From Tranzscheliella williamsii (lineage: Eukaryota > Basidiomycota > Ustilaginomycetes > Ustilaginales > Ustilaginaceae): a DNA stretch of 64,000 bases. The stretch covers positions 62,001 through 126,000 of the forward strand of contig JALBYF010000042.1 in NCBI GenBank assembly GCA_023212725.1. Reading direction: 5' to 3'. Of the stretch, positions 9,007 through 16,854 are shown in pieces (within the stretch, counting starts at the first letter, position 1; the number at the start of each line of letters is the position of its first letter). The notes under the pieces were generated by a model, which saw only the letters and a program-made list of their open reading frames with translations, ran no database searches and was not told where the DNA came from. A program made the translations under genes and the position numbers.

Positions 9007-10315
9007 TCAGGCCGCCAGCGAGGCAAAGTCGAACGAGGTGCCCTTGGTGGCGCCGCTCGGGTAGCGGTGCTGGGAGGCGGCCGAGGCATTGAATGCGCGC
9101 GGCGGAGGGAACGCGGACGAGGGCGAGAAGCTCAGCGAGCCAGAGACCGGCGGTGGCGACGGCACGCGGCTCGCCGAACCGACCGCCGGTGCGGCCGTCG
9201 GCGGCGGGGGTGCCATCGACGCCGGAGGAGGCGGCGCTCGTGACGGCGGCGCGCGACCGGGCGGCGGCGGTGGGGCAGCCGCCAACGAAGCTGTCCGCGA
9301 GTGCCCCCCAGTCGGGGGCGGCGGCGGCGGAGGCGGCGCCGCGCTTCGCCTAGGCGCCGGTGGTGCAGGGCTGGACGGTGCTGGCGGGGCGGGAGCGGGA
9401 GGAGGCGCCGGCCGGGCCCGAACAGGAGCAGCTACAGGCGGGGGGGCGCCAGCCGGGGGCGGCGGGGGCGGCGGGGGCGCAGCAGGCGCGCCACTGGAGG
9501 GTCTGCCGGGCGGAGGAGGTGGAGGTGCGCTGGCCGGACTCGGCCTCGATGGCGGGGGAGGTGCTGCAGCAACGGCTGGGCTAGGTCGGCCAGGCGGTGG
9601 TGGCGGCGGTGGTGGAGCCGAGCCGCTCACATTCGGCCTAGGGCCAGCGGGAGGAGGGGGAGGTGCCGTACCTCCTGGGCGGCGAGGGGGCGGCGGGGCT
9701 GCGGACGACGATGTCGGCGGCGGAGGCGGAGGAGGCGGAGCTGCAGCGGCGGGGGAAGGCCGCCCAGGGGGAGGCGGAAGGCCTCTGGATGGTAAAGAGG
9801 GTGCCGCGCCGCTGGGCGGGGGAGGCGGTCCTCGAGGCGGAGCTGGTCGGGCAGACCCACCGGGAGGTGGTGGCGGCGGAGGCGGAGCGGAAGAAGGCGT
9901 CGCCGGCGAGGGCGGTGCTGGTCGAGGGGGAGCATTAGCGCCTGGCCTAGCGGGAGGTTTGCCGAGACTTGCATTCACAGTTGAACCCGGCCCGCCGCTT
10001 GGTTTCAGCTTGGGCATCCCGCCGGCGAAGAGACCACCCAAACCTGGCGGACCGCCCAAAGCAGGGCCACCGCCGCCTCCTCCCGCAGCAGGTGCTCCCG
10101 CTTTCACGATGCCGCTCCCGCCACCTCCGCCCCCGGAGCCCTTTGCCCCTTCGACAAGAGGCGCGGATCGATCATGCGTGACAGCCTCTGTAGGATGGCA
10201 CGAATGGTTAGAATGGTCAGCCACCCTTCCAACCCGTGCTTAGCGGTCAAGCTCACAGCAACTTACTCTTCAGGCCCTTCCCCTTCTGAATCGAGTTCAA
10301 GAGTTCTGCGTTCAT
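9007..10315 (-). CDS. VRP1: Verprolin / WIP homologue, actin and WASP-binding
   Basis: Links WASP (Las17) to actin at endocytic patches and polarity sites. Two exons: 10315-10267 and 10187-9007, with a 79 nt intron (GTAAGT...CATCCTACAG). The splice joins A to AG and restores the WH2 actin-binding motif MNAELLNSIQKGKGLKKAV followed by THDRSAP, exactly the verprolin arrangement. The large exon alone lacks this motif. The middle is about 300 residues of Pro-rich repeats (PPPPPPP with Gly, Ala, Arg, Ser) that recruit profilin and SH3 domains. The last residues, RYPSGATKGTSFDFASLAA, resemble the conserved C-terminal WASP-binding end of the family. Total 409 residues. Yeast Vrp1 carries a Pro-rich stretch before WH2. 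I see none upstream here, though an acceptor-like sequence just before the ATG leaves an extra 5' exon possible. Confidence 0.92.
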
Positions 10316-10903
10316 CCTGATGCTTGTTATTCAGACTGGCCTCGCGATCCTAGCACCTGCCCGTAGAACGGATGCGCACCTGGCGGCCGTATGGTTGAAC
10401 CTGAGAAAAAGTCCTAACGATATGCGCAACAAGTCTCGTCTGCGAAAGACTGATGCGAGTATCTGGAGAGGCGAGCGACGAGGTGGAAGAATGGAACGAA
10501 AGCTGAAGCCAGAGTGAGAGCGGCAGTACTCACAGTACATGGCTGTGCGCAAAGGTGGAGGACACCCACAAATGGGCTGTGCTGCCGTACCGCCACGCTG
10601 ATACACCGGATCCGAAGAACATGAACGAAAAATCACGAATGAGCCCGTTGTTAGATCGGCCGAGAAGGCTGCGCCGTGGAATCTGGCCGGTTGTGGCTCT
10701 GGGTCAATCACAATGTACAAGTGCGAGTGAATGGACTGTGGCTGCCTGTCTCGCAGATCAATGCCGTGATTGCCAGCGGCTGGCGCGAGTAAGGATCCAT
10801 GCTACTAATAGTACAACCATGACGGAAACCCAGTGTGCCAGCAAAAGACCGAGCGAGGCGCACACGGCACGGCAATGTGTTGGCTTGTCGAGCCAAGACG
10901 CGG
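10316..10903. other. Spacer, VRP1 promoter and BRD8-like 3' flank
   Basis: A 588 bp tail-to-head spacer between two minus-strand genes. A sequence resembling a 3' splice site (tctgaataacaagcatcag on the minus strand) abuts the VRP1 start codon, so a leader intron is possible. Nothing else stands out. Confidence 0.45.
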
Positions 10904-13462
10904 CTAGAACCTCTGTGTGCCCTCGAACCGCTTGAAGATCTCCTCGGAGGCGGCGGCCATCTCGGTGGCCATCCTGTGCACTTCGGTGCCCGGCCTGTTG
11001 TAGATGAGGCTGTTGGCGAACATGAGGTTGAGCGCCTTGCGGAGCTGGGTGGCCGAGGAGATGGAGCCCTCCTTGATCCGCGCCTTGATGGTCTTGATGT
11101 CGAGCGGCTGCTTGATGAGCTGGTAGTAGTCGGGCGCGTCCTGCTCCTTGATGGGCGCGTGGAAGAGGTTGCCGTGGGTGTGGTTGGAAACCTCGGTCAG
11201 CAGCATCAGCAGGACCTGCACCTGCTTGCGCTTGGCTGCTTTGTCCCGCTCGCCCAGCGCCGGCGGCGTCGACTGCGCTTCTTCCTTAATCGACTGCACC
11301 GGCGACTCCAGCCGGCCCGCCGAGCGCGAGCCTTGGCGCAGCCGCGATGCAGACGCAGACGAAGCACTTGCGTATCGGTGTCGCACAGGCGCGACGCGAG
11401 ACCCGCGCGCAATCGGCTTCGCGTCTTCCTCCTCGTCACCCTCACCCTCCGGTTCTGGCTCCGGTTTCGGCTCCGGTTCCTGCTCCTGCTCCTCTTCTTG
11501 CTCTTGCCCTTGCTCTTCATCATCGTCTCCTTCCTTCTGCTCTGGCTCCTCACTTGCTGCCTCGGACGTCTCGCCGGGTTTTGCTTGGCTCGCTTGCCTC
11601 TCCCGGACAGCATTTTCGTTTGTCCCCTTGGTCAGCTCGACCATCGCTGGAGTGCTTTCGCCACGGGTGCTGCTCCGCTTGCGTGGCGGCTGGACGGACT
11701 TGATCTGGTCTTCTGCCTCCTCTTCCTCTTCCTCCTCTTCCTCCTCACGGCTGTGCTCGCCGGCCGAGGCAGCCTCAGGCGCCTTGATAGGCTCTGTTGA
11801 ATCGGATGAATCTTTTGCCCGAGCCTCGCCTGCTGCGGACGCTCCTTTTGCACGGCGGGCCCCGGTCTTGGCTCTGGCCCCCACCGCAACCTCGGCTTCG
11901 TCTTCGCTGTCCATCACTACGTCGCTGTCTGCGCCTTTCACAGGTTCGATCCGGCTCTTCTTCGCGAATGACTCTTGCGAGCGTAGCGCTGTGTCTGCAT
12001 CGGCCTGGGCGTCCAGGCTCCGCTTCCTCTTGGCACCCGTGGATGCCAATAGATCCGTCGGTTCTCCGGCTATAGATACCGTCTCTGACTCCACGACCGA
12101 CTGAGGGGCACCGGCATGCGCTGGCTCAATGGCGGCAACAGGTTCTGATTCGGCAACGACAACCTCTGCAGCAGGCGCAGACGTGCTTTCGGCGGCGGTC
12201 GTGACTTCGCCGATGCCCCTCGACGCAGTGTCTGCCGTAGCGTGGCCCTCCGCTTCCGCCGTGAGTTCCAGCCTGGTTTCGGCGTCGACGACCATTTCAG
12301 CGGCCGTGCTGACTTGGGCTTGGAGATGGACCGCGGCGGTTTCGCCCTGGATAGCCTGTACTGCAGCCGCGGTCGCTGCGGAAGCGACGGCCTGCTCCGC
12401 CTCTTCCGTCGTCATGACCTCGGCGGTTGCGGTGGCAGCAGTGGCAGGAGCTGCACCCGCCGCTGCAGCGTCAGTCGTAGGCGGAGGTGCGCTTGGTCTT
12501 GCAGGCAGGATGATGGATGTGTTAAGGGAAGCCCCTGGCGTCGGAGCAGCAGGCAGCGAGATCGAAGGCGTACTCGGCAAGGATGGGGTGGGCCCAGGCG
12601 CCAGCTTGGTGGGAGAGCTAGGCGCGCTGAGGTCCAGACTTGCCCGCCTGCCCTCCGTCTTCTTGCCCTTGCCCGAATCGCTCTTCTTGCCTGCACTGCT
12701 TGGTCCAGAGCCTGTCCCGGTGTGGTCCGAGCGTGGCGATGTCTTGCTGAGGTCTCCGCCCGGCGTTGTTGCGGAGCTTTCTCCTCGTGGCCGCCCCTTG
12801 GTCTTGGAGCCCTTGGGCGTTGTGACTGTAGCCGAGCCTGGTGTGACGGCGATCGGGGTCGCCACGGTGCCGCCTGGCGTGGTAGGAGGCATAGGTGGCC
12901 CCTTGGCAAGGTTTTCCAGCTCAATGCGGAGCTCCATCTCCAGGCGGGCGTCTGCTTGGCCCGACTTGATTTCGTCGATCTCCTTGACCAAGCTCCGAAA
13001 CTGGACCTCCTTTTCCCTGATGTGCTCTTTGAGCTCTTCCATCCTCTCGGCATACAAGAGTTGGGCGAGAGCCAGCTGTGATCTACGGTCCATACGTGGC
13101 TGCTGGCCTCGAGCCTCTTTCAGCTTATGAAGCGCTTGGTTTGGGCCTTCAGGGCTGGACTCTTCCTTGGTTAGCACCAGGCCGCGCTGGCGCATCAACG
13201 CCGTCCATGCTCGCTCGCACTCTCGAGTACCAAAGATGCGTCCGAGCGTGAGGCCAGCATTGGCCGCCTGCTCTAAGCGCGACTGCTGGCGTATGAGGGG
13301 GTGGGCAAGCAACAGGGAGGAGACACGTCCCCAGTCTGGCGGCGAGGTGCCGATCTCGTGGACTGCTTGCGCCAGAAGCAGCTTATCACGCAAAGATAGC
13401 TTCGCCAGGGCCGACGGCTGTGGAGCATGGGGCGCTGGTATGATCGGGCCCATGTTGACCAT
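10904..13462 (-). CDS. BRD8: BRD8/Bdc1-type bromodomain protein, NuA4/SWR subunit candidate
   Basis: The 852-residue protein has the three parts of the BRD8 family. An N-terminal SANT-like region (LSLRDKLLLAQAVHEIGTSPPDWGRVSSLL, then CERAWTALM) is followed by a coiled coil (AERMEELKEHIREKEVQFRSL...SGQADARLEMELRIELENL) close to human BRD8. At the C-terminus is a bromodomain (about 735-845: LFHAPIKEQDAPDYYQLIKQPLDIKTIK, then NSLIYNRPGTEVH). The acetyl-lysine-binding Asn is present, at about residue 822. Between them lie some 500 disordered Ala/Thr/Glu-rich residues, including a long Glu/Gln run. BRD8/Bdc1 anchors NuA4 histone acetyltransferase to acetylated chromatin; membership here is inferred. 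The first in-frame ATG is 13462 (MVNMG); the upstream frame opens at GTG. Divergent from the PRMT4-like gene. Confidence 0.85.
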   Translation of the reverse strand: MVNMGPIIPAPHAPQPSALAKLSLRDKLLLAQAVHEIGTSPPDWGRVSSLLLAHPLIRQQSRLEQAANAGLTLGRIFGTRECERAWTALMRQRGLVLTKEESSPEGPNQALHKLKEARGQQPRMDRRSQLALAQLLYAERMEELKEHIREKEVQFRSLVKEIDEIKSGQADARLEMELRIELENLAKGPPMPPTTPGGTVATPIAVTPGSATVTTPKGSKTKGRPRGESSATTPGGDLSKTSPRSDHTGTGSGPSSAGKKSDSGKGKKTEGRRASLDLSAPSSPTKLAPGPTPSLPSTPSISLPAAPTPGASLNTSIILPARPSAPPPTTDAAAAGAAPATAATATAEVMTTEEAEQAVASAATAAAVQAIQGETAAVHLQAQVSTAAEMVVDAETRLELTAEAEGHATADTASRGIGEVTTAAESTSAPAAEVVVAESEPVAAIEPAHAGAPQSVVESETVSIAGEPTDLLASTGAKRKRSLDAQADADTALRSQESFAKKSRIEPVKGADSDVVMDSEDEAEVAVGARAKTGARRAKGASAAGEARAKDSSDSTEPIKAPEAASAGEHSREEEEEEEEEEAEDQIKSVQPPRKRSSTRGESTPAMVELTKGTNENAVRERQASQAKPGETSEAASEEPEQKEGDDDEEQGQEQEEEQEQEPEPKPEPEPEGEGDEEEDAKPIARGSRVAPVRHRYASASSASASRLRQGSRSAGRLESPVQSIKEEAQSTPPALGERDKAAKRKQVQVLLMLLTEVSNHTHGNLFHAPIKEQDAPDYYQLIKQPLDIKTIKARIKEGSISSATQLRKALNLMFANSLIYNRPGTEVHRMATEMAAASEEIFKRFEGTQRF

Positions 13463-13990
13463 ACTGCGGCGGAACACGCACTGCCGCTTTCACAGACGAC
13501 GCACCAGACCTGCTACCGGGAAAGCAACAAGCTGAGCCGCCTTGGTGCTCTTGATGAGCCGCCTTGGTGCTCTTGATGAGCCGCCTTGGTGCTATTCACG
13601 CGGCTTGGCAGCTCCTTACAGCGGAGTACTCTGCAACCGGTAGCGTGACGATCAGACGTTCGAACGATGCCGGCTATGCGAGCCCCCAGCTGTGCAGAAC
13701 GCTGCGTCTGCCGCGCTTCTTCAGGGTGGTTGGCAGCCAAATGGTAGATGTGGATGGTGATGGCGAAAGGGCAAGCGGAGGGATGGCAATGTAGGATGGA
13801 GATGGAATCACGTGTAGATGCTCAGCCCGATGGCGTGGCTACTATGCGGGGCTGATCTGGCCCGATCGGCTTGCGGCGAGGCAAGATTTGGACATGCGTC
13901 AGACGGCGGGTTCTGCTCGTGCGGCCTTCTGGTCCTCGTCTCTTGCCATAGCCAACAGCAAGCGCAGACGGGCGATTCACTCTTGCGACC
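13463..13990. promoter_or_regulatory. Divergent promoter region, BRD8-like / PRMT4-like
   Basis: A 528 bp spacer between head-to-head genes. It contains a 22-bp tandem repeat 70-130 nt before the BRD8-like ATG (separate entry). I see no reading frame that continues either gene. Confidence 0.5.
13533..13593. repeat. 22-bp tandem repeat, 2.8 copies
   Basis: The unit TGAGCCGCCTTGGTGCTCTTGA occurs at 13533-13554 and 13555-13576, followed by a 17-nt partial copy ending at 13593. Copies are identical. It lies in the probable 5' untranslated region or core promoter of the BRD8-like gene. Confidence 0.95.
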
Positions 13991-15550
13991 ATGGCGCCAG
14001 CACCTCAACCCTCACAGCCAGAGGGCCGCGCCGGCACGCCGTCCAAGCGCGAGCAGCCATCTTCCTTTGCAGCTGCACCGGCCGTCGACGCCGAAATCTA
14101 CGAACAAAAAGATGAAGCTTATTTCGGGTATTACTCGATGCTCTCGCACCAGGCGCAGATGCTTCAAGACACCGTCCGGACGGCAGCCTACCAGCGGGCG
14201 ATCCTCGAAAATGGCCGCGACTTCCAGGACAAGATTGTGATGGACGTTGGTGCCGGGAACGGCATCTTGAGTTTCTTTGCGGCGCAGGCCGGCGCCGCCA
14301 AGGTCTACGCCGTCGAGGCGTCCAACATGGTGGACTGCTTGAGACACATGGTGAAAGCGTCGCAACGCAAGCCGCTTGGCGCTACGATAGGTGGATCAGA
14401 TGGCCGAGCACCCGAAGCGGATGGAGAGATCCGTGAGGAGAGCGAAATATTGGAGCTCATGGGGGCGAACACATCGGCATCGGCGACGTCGGCCAGCTCG
14501 GTGCTGTACGGGGTGACCAATCCGTGGGAGGCGCGGAATGCGTGGCTGCAAGATCGATTGGTTCCTGTGCATGCCAAGGTGGAAGATGTGACGGCTGGGC
14601 AGCTGGAGGGGCATGCGCAGGTGGACACGATTGTGTCCGAGTGTCTGGGCGTGCTGCTGGTGCACGAGCGCATGTGCGAGTCGTTTCTGGACGCGCGGGA
14701 CCGGTTCCTGGCGCCGGGCGGCTCGGTGTTCCCCTCGGCGGGGACGATCTGCCTGGCGCCGTTCGAAGACAAGCAGCTCTGGACGGACACGGCAAACAAG
14801 GCGCGCTGGTGGCTCAACAACAACTTCTACGGCGTCGATATATCGCCGTTCGCGGCGCTCGCGTTTCAGGAAAGCTTCTGCTCGCCCGTCGTCGGTGTCT
14901 TTGGCGCACAGTGCCTGCTCAGCGTGTCGAGCGACTACGTGATCGACTTTGCCACCATCTCCAAGGCGGAGCTGCGCGACTTTACCATGCCGGTCGAGTG
15001 GACGTTTGCGCAGCCGGCTATCGTGCATGGGCTGGGCGGGTGGTTCGACCTGCACTTCAACTCGCAGTCGGCCGGATCGGGGGCGGGGTCGGGGGCGGGG
15101 GCGGGGGCGGCAAATGGAGATGCGGACGGGGGGGATGCAGCCATGGTGGACGGGGCGCTGTCGCTCTCGGCGGCGCTCGAATCGCTCAAGGCGGCGGCGG
15201 GCGCGAGCGCGACGTCGGCCGCCGTCAGCGCCGCCCTGACCGGCATGCCCACCATCAACCCCGTGCCTGCGCCTGCGCCGGCGCCCACGGCCGCGCCCGC
15301 CAACTTCATGACCACCAGCCCCTACGCCGAACCCACCCACTGGCAGCAGGTCCGCTTTCTCTTCCCCGAGCCGCTCGCCGTCAACCGCGGCCAAAAGCTC
15401 GCCGGCTCCATCCACTGCGTCGTCAACGACCAGCGCTCCTACACCATGTCCGCCCGCTTCCAGATGCTGAACCCCGACGGCACCGCCAGCGCCGGGCTCG
15501 CACGTACCGCCACCTGGCGCCTCGACCGCCAGACCTACTCGTGGTCGTAG
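13991..15550 (+). CDS. Protein arginine methyltransferase, CARM1/PRMT4-like
   Basis: SAM-dependent enzyme methylating arginines in histones and RNA-binding proteins. The 519-residue protein has KDEAYFGYYSMLSHQAQMLQDTVRTAAYQRAIL, then the SAM-binding motif VMDVGAGNGILSFFAAQAG (83-101) with acidic E109 in YAVEAS. The double-Glu loop VSECLGVLLVHERM follows, with E217 and E226 kept. The C-terminal barrel carries LAPFEDKQLW, FYGVDISPFAALA and GLGGWFDLHF. YFGYYSMLSHQ and FYGVDIS resemble CARM1 more than PRMT1. Odd points: the normally invariant SEPxG loop reads SECLG, and a roughly 65-residue insert (about 125-190) splits the SAM domain. A Gly/Ala-rich insert of about 90 residues interrupts the barrel. 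Both glutamates remain, so activity is possible but not assured. Single exon; the ATG follows a short pyrimidine-rich leader. Confidence 0.88.
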   Translation: MAPAPQPSQPEGRAGTPSKREQPSSFAAAPAVDAEIYEQKDEAYFGYYSMLSHQAQMLQDTVRTAAYQRAILENGRDFQDKIVMDVGAGNGILSFFAAQAGAAKVYAVEASNMVDCLRHMVKASQRKPLGATIGGSDGRAPEADGEIREESEILELMGANTSASATSASSVLYGVTNPWEARNAWLQDRLVPVHAKVEDVTAGQLEGHAQVDTIVSECLGVLLVHERMCESFLDARDRFLAPGGSVFPSAGTICLAPFEDKQLWTDTANKARWWLNNNFYGVDISPFAALAFQESFCSPVVGVFGAQCLLSVSSDYVIDFATISKAELRDFTMPVEWTFAQPAIVHGLGGWFDLHFNSQSAGSGAGSGAGAGAANGDADGGDAAMVDGALSLSAALESLKAAAGASATSAAVSAALTGMPTINPVPAPAPAPTAAPANFMTTSPYAEPTHWQQVRFLFPEPLAVNRGQKLAGSIHCVVNDQRSYTMSARFQMLNPDGTASAGLARTATWRLDRQTYSWS

Positions 15551-16854
15551 CCAACACCTGGCACCCCTCTTCCCACTCCCTCTCCCCCACCCCGCCATGG
15601 CCAAAGATACCTCGAAGCAAACATGGGATTACGAGCATGATAACGACGCTGCGTGTGCTCTGTGATGAGGTCTAGCAATACAGAGACAGAGACGCCCCTG
15701 GCCGCACGGCTGGCTGTGCGGACGGTGCGGGCTGTGTGGGGGGGCGCTGCCGCGTGGTGGCGGGTCTTGATAGACCCGTGGGAGTGCCGCGATGCGCGAG
15801 GTACGTGCATGGTTGCGTGGCGCAGGAATGGTCGTGCCTGGTGCCAGAGCGCAGTAGCGTCGCTGGCCGCAGCAGCGCGGACCGGCACATCAACAGCGGG
15901 TATCGTGGCGATGACGCCGCCTAGAAGCGCTGGCACGGGCACGCCTTGCGTGAGTTGCGGTTCTTGCACCGCGCTCAGGCCTTGATGTACCGGCTGAGGG
16001 CGATGAGCAGCCCGACGAGGAAGACAAACGCATGGAAAGCCGGGTGGTGGACGGGACAGGCCATGGCTACCCAGGGCACCCGGGCTGAAGTGTGCACGAA
16101 CACTGAGCAGGCTGAGCTGGCAGAGTGGGCGACGTGTGCGTATCGGCGGTCACCGCCAAGGGCTGCTTATAGATCCAGAGCAGCACGCCGTGGTGGACAG
16201 AACGAAGCCGCGGTGGGCTGAGCCATGGCCTTGATGAATTACGAAGCAGCCTCGCGGTTCCCGCTTCAGGGTTCACCAAAGCAGCCGCCTCTAGAAGCAA
16301 TAGTTTCAGATTCCAATTTCACAATCGCCAGATTTGTGTCGTGATTTGATCTCGCCTGGCGAAACAGATGCGGTCTTTCTGTCAGTGTAGTCATTGACAG
16401 TCAACACAGCCACTTCCAAGTGCCAAAGTCGAACCATAAAGTCTTTTTCTCGCCGCTCAACACTAACAAGCGACACACACGGCTTCAAAGTTGGCCATTG
16501 CACAATCTGCACGGCAGCGAGGGTCAGTTCATGATGGCGCGGACATGCGATTCGCAATAGCTACGTGCAAGCATGGCAGACAGTAGGGGATACGGCAGAG
16601 ATAGGAGAGGCGTAACGGTCGCGGCCATCAATCAATTTGTCCTTGGATGCTTCGCGGCGGTGTCAGGCGTGGTATTCGTATCAGGTATCAAGGAGGCAAA
16701 AAGGGACTTGGCAAGAGGTCATACTACAGCGGGCCTACAATACGGGCTCGCTGTTCAAGTCGTCAGGCGGAGTGGAATCCGGCATCATTCAGGTCGTTAG
16801 TCTGGTGCATGTAGCATCCATCACTCGGTGGACTTAATGGTCGTCGTAGCTTTG
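15551..16854. other. Convergent intergenic region, PRMT4-like and EXG 3' flanks
   Basis: A 1.3 kb spacer. No long coding frame with recognisable content. The only item of interest is a 29-codon hydrophobic micro-ORF on the minus strand (separate entry). Confidence 0.45.
15975..16064 (-). CDS. Candidate micro-ORF encoding a 29-residue membrane peptide
   Basis: ATG at 16064, TGA at 15977-15975. The peptide MACPVHHPAFHAFVFLVGLL continues IALSRYIKA: a short polar N-terminus, one hydrophobic helix of about 16 residues, and a basic C-terminus. That is the layout of small single-span subunits of ER or mitochondrial complexes. I cannot assign a family. The frame stays open upstream to about 16107, past acceptor-like sequences (cttcag, gctcag), so it could be the last exon of a slightly larger protein. 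Chance is a serious alternative at this length. Confidence 0.25.
   Translation of the reverse strand: MACPVHHPAFHAFVFLVGLLIALSRYIKA

Noticed and set aside
9089..10243. 384-codon Gly-rich open frame on + over verprolin
   Set aside because: It is the antisense of the Pro-rich repeats (CCN read backwards gives GGN). The verprolin motifs are on the minus strand.
14396..15604. 402-codon minus-strand frame over the methyltransferase gene
   Set aside because: Antisense frame kept open by high GC at third positions; no domain, while the + frame has clear PRMT motifs.
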